Part shown: positions 1 through 7,882 of the stretch, in pieces
Numbering within the stretch: the first letter of the stretch is position 1
Layout of the letters: every line of letters starts with the position of its first letter
From: Thermohalobaculum sp039822785
GTDB taxonomy: Bacteria; Pseudomonadota; Alphaproteobacteria; Rhodobacterales; Rhodobacteraceae
Direction: 5' to 3'
Length of the DNA stretch: 64,000 bases
NCBI GenBank assembly: GCA_039822785.1
Contig: JBCBMO010000006.1
Span: 186,001-250,000, forward strand
Made by a program: the position numbers and the translations under genes
The notes under the pieces: generated by a model
What the model was told of the DNA's origin: nothing
Seen by the model: only the letters and a program-made list of their open reading frames with translations
The model's database searches: none

Positions 1-887
1 CCGCGCAGGTGGCCCATGAGCGAGAAGGCGACCTGGATGAAGTAGTTGCCAGCACCCGCCTTATCGAGCAGCGAGCCGAAGAGCACGAAGAGGAACACGA
101 AGGAGGTCGAGACCCCCAGCGCGATGCCGAACACACCCTCGGTGGTGATCCACTGGTGGTTCACGACCTCGGACAGGGAGTTGCCCTTGTGCGAGATGAT
201 CGTCGGCATGTGCTGGCCGAGGAAGGTGTAGACCAGGAAGATCGTCGCCACGATCATCAGCGCGGGTCCCAGCGAGCGCCTCGTTGCCTCGAGCAGCAGG
301 ATGATCCCGATGATGCCGACGATGAAGTCCTGCGCGATGGGGGCGCCCACCCGGTCGGCGATGCCCTCGTAGAACAGGAACAGATAGAGCCCGGCGGCGG
401 CGCCCACGATGGCCAGCGCCCACTCCCAGGGCGCGATCTTGTCATGCGGCGAGCCAAGGAACACGGCCGCCATGATCGGCAGGATCAGCGCCACGATGAT
501 GAAGGGGGAGAGATCGTCCTCCGCCCCGTAGATGAAGATCCCGCCCAGGATCAGGGGCACGCCGAGCGCCAGGATCAGGGGCGGCAGCCCACGCGCCGCC
601 GGATAGGCGCAGAAGGCCAGGAAGATCGCAAAAGCGAGGTGGATCGACCGCGCCTCGGTGTCGTTGAAGACGCCCCAGCCGACGATGAAGGGGATGGGCG
701 AGGCGAACCAGAGCTGGAATAGCGCCCAGGCGAGTGCTGTGAGCATCAACAGCATCCCCACCGGCCCCGCGGGGTTGCGCGCGCCGGTATCGGCAGCGGC
801 GACCAGTTCGTCGAGTTCGGCTTGGCTGAGCCCGTCCTGCTGGCCCGTTTTCGGATCGGCGGAGGGGGCGGGTGTGGTGTTGCTCAT
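1..887 (-). CDS. TAXI-type TRAP transporter fused permease, N-terminal part (partial)
   Basis: Inner-membrane permease of a tripartite ATP-independent periplasmic (TRAP) transporter, which imports organic acids using ion gradients. The gene runs off the left edge, so only about 295 N-terminal codons are present. Reading back from the ATG at 887, a polar lead of about 40 residues is followed by repeated hydrophobic helices (for example GMLLMLTALAWALFQLWF), as in the fused small-plus-large permeases paired with TAXI binding proteins. It lies 169 nt downstream of a TAXI binding-protein gene on the same strand, so it is probably the last known gene of that operon. The substrate cannot be read from the sequence. 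Confidence 0.85.
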   Translation of the reverse strand, partial: MSNTTPAPSADPKTGQQDGLSQAELDELVAAADTGARNPAGPVGMLLMLTALAWALFQLWFASPIPFIVGWGVFNDTEARSIHLAFAIFLAFCAYPAARGLPPLILALGVPLILGGIFIYGAEDDLSPFIIVALILPIMAAVFLGSPHDKIAPWEWALAIVGAAAGLYLFLFYEGIADRVGAPIAQDFIVGIIGIILLLEATRRSLGPALMIVATIFLVYTFLGQHMPTIISHKGNSLSEVVNHQWITTEGVFGIALGVSTSFVFLFVLFGSLLDKAGAGNYFIQVAFSLMGHLR

Positions 888-1056
888 CGGTCGGCCTCCC
901 GGTTGGGGCTCAGGCGGGACGCCTGCGGGGTGCCGGGCTTATCCCGAAAGCTGGCAAGGCACGGCTGCGCCTTGGCTGTGTGGGGGCCGCCCCGAACGGG
1001 CGGGACGGCCGAAGGTCGTTATCGCGCACAGGCGATCAGGCGCGATCCGCGGAGGA

Positions 1057-2019
1057 TCACTCCATCCAGCCGCGCTCTTTGTAGTAGCGCGCCGCACCGT
1101 CGTGCAGCGGGGCGGAGAGACCGGCGGAGATCATCTCCTCCTCCTTCAGGTTCGCGAAGGCCGGGTGCAGACGCTTGAAGCGGTCGAAGTTGTCGAAGAC
1201 CGCTTTGACGATCTGATACACGGTCTCCTCGTCGGTGTTGGTCGAGGAGACGAAGGTTGCCCGCACGCCGAAGGTGGTCGTGTCCGCGTCCGAGCCCGTG
1301 TACATGCCGCCCGGCACGGTGGCGAAGGAGTAGAAGGGGTTGTCGTTCACGAGCCCCTCGATCGCGTCGCCATCGACCGTGACCAGGTTCGAGGCGCAAG
1401 AAGTCGTCGCCTCCTGGATCGAGCCATTGGGGTGGCCCACGGTGTAGATGATCGCATCCACTTTGTTGTCGCAGAGCGCCTGGGACTGCTCCGCCGCCTT
1501 CAGCTTCGAGGCGAGCGAGAAGTCATCCATCGACCAACCCTTGGCGGCCAGAACGACCTCCATGGTGCCGAGCTGGCCCGAGCCCGGGTTCCCGACGTTC
1601 ACGCGCTTGCCCTTGAGATCGTCGAAGGACGCGATGCCCGCATCGGCGCGCGCGATCACGGTGAAGGGCTCGGGATGCACCGAGAAGACGGCGCGCAGTT
1701 CGGGAAAGGCAGAGCCTTCGAACTTGGAGGAGCCGTTCAGCGCGTGGAACTGCCAGTCGGACTGAGCGACACCCATGTCCATGTCGCCGGCCTTGATCGC
1801 GTTGATGTTCGCGATGGACCCGCCGGTCGAGGGCGCGGTGACCTTCAGGCTATGCTCGGCCGAGCCGCGGTTCACCAGCCGCGCGATGGACTGGCCGACC
1901 ACGTAGTAGACGCCGGTCTGGCCGCCGGTGCCGATGGTGATGAACTTCTCCTCCGCCATCGCAGTGGTGGCGAAGGTTCCGATGGTCGCCGCGATCACGG
2001 CGGTGCGCATAAGCTTCAT
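1057..2019 (-). CDS. TAXI family TRAP transporter solute-binding protein
   Basis: Periplasmic binding protein that delivers a solute to the TRAP permease. It has 320 residues, the usual TAXI length. A clear signal peptide (MKLMRTAVIAATIGTFATTAMA) is followed by the family start FITIGTGGQTGVYYVVG and later by motifs such as KGKRVNVGNPGSGQLGTME and CDNKVDAIIYTVGHPNGS. TAXI proteins are related to bacterial periplasmic proteins that bind glutamate, glutamine or other acids; the ligand here is unknown. It lies between a second TAXI gene upstream and the fused permease downstream, all on the minus strand. Confidence 0.9.
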   Translation of the reverse strand: MKLMRTAVIAATIGTFATTAMAEEKFITIGTGGQTGVYYVVGQSIARLVNRGSAEHSLKVTAPSTGGSIANINAIKAGDMDMGVAQSDWQFHALNGSSKFEGSAFPELRAVFSVHPEPFTVIARADAGIASFDDLKGKRVNVGNPGSGQLGTMEVVLAAKGWSMDDFSLASKLKAAEQSQALCDNKVDAIIYTVGHPNGSIQEATTSCASNLVTVDGDAIEGLVNDNPFYSFATVPGGMYTGSDADTTTFGVRATFVSSTNTDEETVYQIVKAVFDNFDRFKRLHPAFANLKEEEMISAGLSAPLHDGAARYYKERGWME

Positions 2020-2152
2020 GGTTGTCTCCCTGTTTTCGAAACTCTGCTCGCAGTTGTTCCGTAATTCAACACTACGCAGAGCGCCGATCAGAGGCAGGCT
2101 GCCGCACCGGTGGGCACAGCCCTTCGTTCTGGACCAGCCAGCGTCAGTGCGT

Positions 2153-3202
2153 TCAGCAGCCGAGGACGGCGCAGATCCGCTGGCGGTAGAGGGTGTTCAC
2201 CTCAGGCTCTGGCGGCACCGGCGGGCGCGGTGTCGTGCACTCGGAGCGGTAGTCGGGCGCGAGACCGCGATTGACGCAGGAGGCGATGCGCCAGCCCGGC
2301 GGGATATCGGTCAGATCGATGTCGCGCCACTTGGGATGCCCCTCGACCTGCAGGCGGTTAAAGCGGTTCACGATCAGGTGGCTAACCTCGGACACCGCAT
2401 CGCAGGCCAAGCGGTGATAGGCATTCTGGCGCGGGTTGAACTCATAGGTCATGAGCACCGCCTTCACCGCCACGACCGGGACGCTGTCGGTCAGCCAGGG
2501 GTAGGTCCTGGCCGCGATACTGGTCGGCGTATAGACCGAGGTCAGCACATCGTCGGTGATCGGCAGCAGGTGATAGCGCTGCGGGTCGATCCGCGGATCA
2601 TCGAACAGGCTGATTGGCGCGCCGGAGACATAGAAGAACGCGTCGATCTCCCCCTCGAGCAGCGCATCCAGCGCCTCGGCGGGGTCGAGGGTCAGGGTCT
2701 CGCCCGGCGCCAGCCGCATGAAATCGAGGATTAGCGAGGCGGTCAGGAAGGTGCCGCTGTCCGCATTGCCGATGGAGACCCGCCGGTCAGCGAGGTCGCG
2801 CAGGCTGCGCACCTGTCGGCTGGCCAGGACGTGCACTTCCTCGTTGTACAGGGGAAAGGCGATCTGCACGCCGAAGAGCGCGCGGCGGATGACCGGATCG
2901 TCGGCCTGGAACGTCTTGAAGTACTCCAGCACGTCGTTCTGGACGATGCCGAACTGGGTGTTGGGGCGCTGGCGTACGGCCAGGAAATTCTCCAGCGAGC
3001 CCGCGCTTTCGGTCACGTTCACCGTCAGCCCGCACTCGCCCGCGATGCGGCTGATGTCGCGTCCGATCTCGATGTAGGTGCCGCCCGGTACGCCCGTCAT
3101 GATCGTCGTGGCGAAATCGCTCGCCGCGGCCGGCGGGACGGTGAGCGCGGGCAACAGAAGGCCGAGGCAGAGCGCCCGGCAGAAGCTGGCGATCCGGATC
3201 AT
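2153..3202 (-). CDS. Divergent TAXI family solute-binding protein with Cys-rich C-terminal tail
   Basis: Second TAXI-like binding protein in the same operon, 349 residues. A signal peptide ends near PPAAASD; the mature protein starts FATTIMTGVPGGTYIEIGRDI, which matches the TAXI entry motif, and continues with DRRVSIGNADSGTF. It differs from the neighbouring TAXI protein in having a longer C-terminal part with five cysteines in roughly the last 95 residues, ending in RICAVLGC. Disulphides, or contacts with the coiled-coil protein encoded just upstream, are possible but inferred. It starts 37 nt after the stop of the coiled-coil gene, so co-transcription is likely. Confidence 0.8.
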   Translation of the reverse strand: MIRIASFCRALCLGLLLPALTVPPAAASDFATTIMTGVPGGTYIEIGRDISRIAGECGLTVNVTESAGSLENFLAVRQRPNTQFGIVQNDVLEYFKTFQADDPVIRRALFGVQIAFPLYNEEVHVLASRQVRSLRDLADRRVSIGNADSGTFLTASLILDFMRLAPGETLTLDPAEALDALLEGEIDAFFYVSGAPISLFDDPRIDPQRYHLLPITDDVLTSVYTPTSIAARTYPWLTDSVPVVAVKAVLMTYEFNPRQNAYHRLACDAVSEVSHLIVNRFNRLQVEGHPKWRDIDLTDIPPGWRIASCVNRGLAPDYRSECTTPRPPVPPEPEVNTLYRQRICAVLGC

Positions 3203-3239
3203 GGTCTTCGCGTCCTCTCTGCAGCCCGCGCGTGCAGTC

Positions 3240-6200
3240 TCAGCAGTTGGGCAGGCGCCGGATCAGGGCCACGGCCATCTGCCGGTTCACCGTGCCAAAG
3301 ACGCCCTGCAGCGCATCGGTCACGCAGGCCCCGGCCTCCAGCTCCGCCGTCAGGGTCTCGCGCTGGGCCGCGGTCACGGCCCACATGCCAGGGGCATCGG
3401 CCATGGCGGCGGCCACCACTGGCGCCGGACGAGGCCGCAGGGTACGGTCGGGCGTAACCGACGCCGTCGCGGGGGCCGTCTCGGGGCCTGTTGTGGGGGC
3501 CGCCGGCGACGCGGTTGTTTGCCCCGGGGGCGGCGCTGGTCTTGCCAATGAACGCTCCGGCAGAGCCGTGATCGCCATCATCGAGGCGGTGGGCAGCTCT
3601 TGCCCGGCACCATCCACCGCTGCGGTCTGGGTCGTGGGATCGGCGACACCCGATCTTTCGTCCTCCGCCTCGACCTCCGACAGACGCCGCTCGGCGATGC
3701 GCAGGCGCCGTTCCGCCGCCTCGATGGCCGCCGCGGTCACCGCCAGTTCGGTCGTCAGCGCAACAACCTCGCTCTTGATGTCGTCGCGTTCGCCGCGGGC
3801 GGCCTGCAGCTCCGCCATCATGGTGCCGTGCTGCTCTTCCAGTGCCGCCATGTCGCTGCGCAGGCTGGCGAGGGCGCCGCGCGCGGCCTCAGCGGCCTCT
3901 GCCGCCTCGGCCTCGGTGGCGCGCAGCGCATCGACCTCGGCGCCCAGGCTCTCCCGCTCGGCATTCAGGCCGGAGAGGCTCTCTTGCAGCGCGCCTTGCT
4001 CGCTCTCCAACTGCTCACGCGCGGTCTGCGCCGCCGAAAGGGCCTCGGTCTCCACGGCCAGTGCCTCACCCAGGGAAGCCCGTTCCGCAGACATCGCGTC
4101 GAGGGCCGACCGCTGTTCGGAGAGCAGAGCCGTCAGCGCATCGCTTTCCTGTGCAAGCGCCAACACCTCTGACTCCCGGTCTGTCACGATGCCCTCCAGC
4201 GCAAGGCGCCGTTCCTCCGCCGCCGTTGCGGCATCGGTGGCCTGCCGCTGCGTGTCGGCTGCGGCGGCGATCTCCTGCTCCAGACTTTCGAGGGACGCGG
4301 TGCCGGCTGCCAAGGCCTCCTCCGCGCGCAGCGTCCGTGCCTCCAGATCGGCTACGGTCGCCTGCCCCTCGGCCACCCGGGCGGTCAGCGCGGCCTCCTC
4401 CGCCTCGATCGCGGTCAGCCGCTCGGCCTGGCTTTCGGTCTCCGCCACAAGGGCCGCATGGCGGGCGGCGATTGCCTCGAGTTCCTCACGCCGCGCCGTG
4501 CGCTCCACACCCAAGGCCTCAGTCTCAGCGGTGAGGGCGGACAGGCGCTCCTCGCCGGCCGCGACCTCGGTCGTGAGCGTCGCCATGCGTTCGTCGATGG
4601 CAGAAACCGCTGCCGTCGCCTCGTCACGCTGCGTGCTCAGACTGCTCACCTCGGCGGCGAGGGTCTCGACCTCCGCCGCCAGCGTCTCGCGGCTCGCTTT
4701 CTGCTCGGCAAGCGCGGTACCGGTCTCGGTCTCCTCGCGCGTGAGGGCGGCGAGGCTGTTCTCGAGGCCCTCCACCTCTCCGCGGCGCTCCTCCCGGACG
4801 GCTTCGAGCGAGGTGACGGCGGCCTCCAGGTCACGCTGCGCGGCCACCAAGGCGTCGCGCTCGCCCATCAGCCGCTCTACCTCGCCTTCGCCATCCTCGA
4901 TACGCGCTGCGAGGCCGTCGGCCACGCCGATCAGCTCGCGCAGGCTCGCCTCCTTGTCCGCGACGGCCGTGTCCAGGCTGGACAGGCGTTCCTCAAGGTC
5001 CGCCGCCTCAGCGATGACGGCCTCGGCCTCGGCGCGAAGAGTCTCCTGAGCGGTGATCTCCGTGCGGAGGCCGTCCTGGCGCGACTTCAGCTCCGCGATC
5101 TCCGCGACGCTGCGCTCGATGGAGGCGGCGAGCGTGGTCTCCTGCTGGGCGAGGCGGGCGATCGTCCCCTCTTGGCCGCGCACGGTCTCCGTCAGATCGC
5201 TCTTCAACTCGTCCATGGACGCCAGCGTCGCCTCGCCGGCGGTGATATCCTCCACCAGGGCGGCGCGGCGCTCGTCCAAAGCGGCCAACGCCTGGCGTTC
5301 GGCGGCCAGGGCCTCCTGGGCTTCGACGCGGGTGCGGTCGAGGGCGATCATCTCCTCGGCGCCGGTGGTGAGTTCGTCCTGCACGGCGTTGCGACGCGCT
5401 TCCAGACGCTCAATCTCCTCACGATCCGCGGTGAGCTGAGCGGAAAGGGCCTGCCCCTGGTCGAGAAGGGCGGCGATCGCGGCTTCATCGGCCGCGACGG
5501 TCTCGCGCAGCGCCGACTGCTCATCGCGCAGGGTGGCGACGGCGGCCTCCTGGGCCGAGAGCTCCTCGGTGACCCTTGTGCGGCGCTCGTCGATGTCGTC
5601 GATCTCCGCCTGCCCCGCGATCACCATCGACGTGAGCTCCGCGGCACGGGCCTCGAGCGCGGTCCGCTCCAGGTCCGCCGCCTCGAGCGCCGCGGCATGG
5701 TCCGCCCGCTCCGCGGCCAAGGCAGCGAGCGCGTCACGCTCGCCTTGGATGGCCGTTGCAATGCCCTCACGCTCGCCAATCGCAGCCTCAAGCGCCGACT
5801 GCTCCTCCACCAGAGCTGCGGCGAGGATATCCTTATCCCCACTCAGGCCGGCGATGCGGCTCTCGTAGCCCGCGATCGTCTGCTCAGCCTCGGCGGCCGT
5901 ATCCTCCAGATCGGCGAGCTGCGCCCGCCCTGCACTCAGCGCCGCGGCCAGTTCCGAGCGGCGCGCCTGCAGCGTGTCGAGTTCCTCGGCAGAGGACTCC
6001 AGGTCTGCAGCCAGGGCATCGCGCCGACGCTTCATCCCCGCGACGGCCGAGGCGTAGTCGGCGATCTCCAGATCCAGGTCGTCGCGCCGGACTTCGAGAG
6101 CGGTCAACTCCTCCATCACCGCATCGCGCGCCGCTGTCAGCAGGGCCGTCTCCTCGGACAGGGCGGCCGCTTCCGGCGTCGCGTCGTCGGGGGCGGTGCG

Positions 6201-6512
6201 CAGGGCAGCGGCGAGGCGTTCCTCGATCTCGGCAAGCTCCCAGGCAGCGGTGGCGCGGCGGGCTTCGAGTGCCTCGGTCTCGCGCCGGGCCTCCTCCACT
6301 TCAGCCAGGGCCGCATCGCGCGCGGCCTCGGCTTCCGCGACGGCGCGTTCCAGGGCCGCCAGCCTGCTCTCACCGCGCACCGGTGCGGGTTTGGTGACCT
6401 GTGCCGCGGCCTGGGGCATCACGATTGCCGGTGCCGTCGCCAGACAGAGCGCCAGTGCCGTGCTCGTCATAAGGCGCGGCAGATGCCACTGAGAGATCTT
6501 CGCCCGGGTCAT
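3240..6512 (-). CDS. Exported giant coiled-coil protein (about 1,090 aa) in TRAP operon
   Basis: Function unknown. The ATG at 6512 is preferred because GGGGAG lies about 6 nt upstream; an in-frame GTG at 6536 would add eight residues. A signal-peptide-like N terminus (LMTSTALALCLATAPAIVMPQ) ends at AAAQ. Residues about 50-950 are almost uninterrupted Ala/Glu/Leu/Arg heptads (for example LAALERAVAEAEAARDAAL), predicting one very long coiled coil. A Pro/Ala/Thr-rich linker then leads to a short C-terminal segment of about 50 residues ending in ALIRRLPNC. It is the first gene of the operon that also carries two TAXI binding proteins and their permease. The protein could be a periplasmic scaffold or spacer; no enzymatic motif is visible. 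Similarity searches would mostly hit generic coiled coils. Confidence 0.8.
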   Translation of the reverse strand: MTRAKISQWHLPRLMTSTALALCLATAPAIVMPQAAAQVTKPAPVRGESRLAALERAVAEAEAARDAALAEVEEARRETEALEARRATAAWELAEIEERLAAALRTAPDDATPEAAALSEETALLTAARDAVMEELTALEVRRDDLDLEIADYASAVAGMKRRRDALAADLESSAEELDTLQARRSELAAALSAGRAQLADLEDTAAEAEQTIAGYESRIAGLSGDKDILAAALVEEQSALEAAIGEREGIATAIQGERDALAALAAERADHAAALEAADLERTALEARAAELTSMVIAGQAEIDDIDERRTRVTEELSAQEAAVATLRDEQSALRETVAADEAAIAALLDQGQALSAQLTADREEIERLEARRNAVQDELTTGAEEMIALDRTRVEAQEALAAERQALAALDERRAALVEDITAGEATLASMDELKSDLTETVRGQEGTIARLAQQETTLAASIERSVAEIAELKSRQDGLRTEITAQETLRAEAEAVIAEAADLEERLSSLDTAVADKEASLRELIGVADGLAARIEDGEGEVERLMGERDALVAAQRDLEAAVTSLEAVREERRGEVEGLENSLAALTREETETGTALAEQKASRETLAAEVETLAAEVSSLSTQRDEATAAVSAIDERMATLTTEVAAGEERLSALTAETEALGVERTARREELEAIAARHAALVAETESQAERLTAIEAEEAALTARVAEGQATVADLEARTLRAEEALAAGTASLESLEQEIAAAADTQRQATDAATAAEERRLALEGIVTDRESEVLALAQESDALTALLSEQRSALDAMSAERASLGEALAVETEALSAAQTAREQLESEQGALQESLSGLNAERESLGAEVDALRATEAEAAEAAEAARGALASLRSDMAALEEQHGTMMAELQAARGERDDIKSEVVALTTELAVTAAAIEAAERRLRIAERRLSEVEAEDERSGVADPTTQTAAVDGAGQELPTASMMAITALPERSLARPAPPPGQTTASPAAPTTGPETAPATASVTPDRTLRPRPAPVVAAAMADAPGMWAVTAAQRETLTAELEAGACVTDALQGVFGTVNRQMAVALIRRLPNC

Positions 6513-6877
6513 GCCACTCTCCCCTCGATCACCCACCCATCGCCGTTACACCGACGAGAACGCGAACCCGGCGGCCCGTCTCAGAAGTCGTGCGACAGCT
6601 GATCAGATCGGTGGCCCGTCTACCATGAGATGAACGCTATCAGCTTCGCGGGGAGCGCAAAAGGCAAGTGCAGTCCCACGGCGAAACTTGTGTCGTTCGT
6701 GCCAGGGCGAGACGTTTCTTCTTCGCGAAACAGTGCCCAAGAGCGGTCAACAAAGCCGGTTGCCAGTCGCTTGCCAGCAATGCTGAGTTGAAATGCGCCA
6801 AACAGAGATCGCCAAAGGAGACTGCGTCGCCCGTGAACACAGAGACATGGGCGCCACGAGATACTCTTTGGGTCGAA
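6513..6877. other. 365-nt intergenic region, no gene supported
   Basis: Lies between the start of the coiled-coil gene (minus) and the stop of the alcohol dehydrogenase gene (minus). It must hold the promoter for the coiled-coil/TAXI operon and the end of the alcohol dehydrogenase transcript, but I see neither a convincing -35/-10 pair nor a hairpin followed by a T run. Base composition is lower in GC than the flanks. A 66-codon minus-strand open frame (6640-6840) has no good ribosome binding site and no recognisable features. Confidence 0.5.
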
Positions 6878-7882
6878 TCAGGCGTCAGCGGTTTCGGAGA
6901 CCTGAAGGATCAATTTAGCGGGTGCCTCACCCGCATCGATCTCGGCAAAACAGGCGGCGCCTTCGCCCAGATCCCGAAGGGTGGACCAGCCCGCCGGATC
7001 GATCGTCCGGTCGCGCAACATCTCGATCGCCGTTGCGAAATCCTGGGGCAGATAGCAATAGGCGCCCATGAAGGCGACCTCCTGCAGCGTCAGACGCCGC
7101 GTGTCGAGACCGTCGGCATTGTCCTGCAGGCCGATATGCATGATGACGCCGCCAGGCGCCACGATGCGGGAGGCAGCGGCCCGGGTGCGCCCGGTCCCCA
7201 CCGCGTCGAGAACCATATCGGCACGCAGACTGTCATAGGCCGGGTCCGCCGGATCGTAGACCGCGCCGGGAAACAGCACCTCCAGCGCGGCCCGCCGGCG
7301 GGCGTTCGTCTCTGCGATATGGATGGGGGAGACGCCCTTGGCGCGCAGCACCAGCGCCGAAAGCAGCCCGATGGCACCGCCGCCCAGCACCACCGCCTCG
7401 GTGCCGCCGCCAAGCGCCCTCTGGTGGCGAAGGGCCAGGCCCACGGCATGGATGGCGCAGGCGAGCGGCTCCGCCAGGACGGCGCGGCCAAAGGGCAGAT
7501 CGTCGGGCAGGATCGTGAGGTTGCGCGTGGCGACGATCACCTCCTCGGCGAAAGCGCCGGGCATACGCATCCCGATCATCTCGCGGTGGCGGCACAGATG
7601 GCTGCGCCCGCTGACGCAGAAGGAGCAGCGCCCACAGGTCATGAGCGGGTTGATCGCGACCCGCTTGCCCGCGAAGGGCCCGCTGGCGGCGACACCCACC
7701 CCCTCATGACCCAGGATCATTGGCGGCACCCGGCGCGCGTCGTGCCCGTGCCAGGCGTGCATGTCCGAGCCGCAGATGCCACAGAGCGCTACCTCGACCA
7801 GGGTCTGATCCCGGCGCGGTCGGGGCGGGGCAACCTCTTGGATCTCCAGAGTCTCAGGCGCTGTGAAAACAAGGGCGCGCAT
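6878..7882 (-). CDS. Zinc-dependent alcohol/polyol dehydrogenase (MDR family)
   Basis: Medium-chain NAD(P)-dependent dehydrogenase, 334 residues. Catalytic zinc region CGICGSDMHAWHG and GHEGVG; structural zinc lobe with four cysteines in CGRCSFCVSGRSHLC; Rossmann glycines VVLGGGAIGLLSA. The family includes threonine, sorbitol and idonate 5-dehydrogenases, so the substrate is probably a secondary alcohol of a sugar or hydroxy acid; the exact one cannot be told. Its ATG overlaps the TRAP permease stop by one base (TGATG), implying translational coupling and an enzyme acting on the imported compound. Confidence 0.88.
   Translation of the reverse strand: MRALVFTAPETLEIQEVAPPRPRRDQTLVEVALCGICGSDMHAWHGHDARRVPPMILGHEGVGVAASGPFAGKRVAINPLMTCGRCSFCVSGRSHLCRHREMIGMRMPGAFAEEVIVATRNLTILPDDLPFGRAVLAEPLACAIHAVGLALRHQRALGGGTEAVVLGGGAIGLLSALVLRAKGVSPIHIAETNARRRAALEVLFPGAVYDPADPAYDSLRADMVLDAVGTGRTRAAASRIVAPGGVIMHIGLQDNADGLDTRRLTLQEVAFMGAYCYLPQDFATAIEMLRDRTIDPAGWSTLRDLGEGAACFAEIDAGEAPAKLILQVSETADA

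Noticed and set aside
3232..6602. Long plus-strand open frames opposite the coiled-coil gene
   Set aside because: Ser/Ala/Arg-rich or Gly/Leu-rich shadows of the heptad-repeat gene; the minus frame has signal peptide, ribosome binding site and operon context.
6640..6840. 66-codon minus-strand ORF in the intergenic region
   Set aside because: No ribosome binding site, no motif, atypical composition for a protein here.
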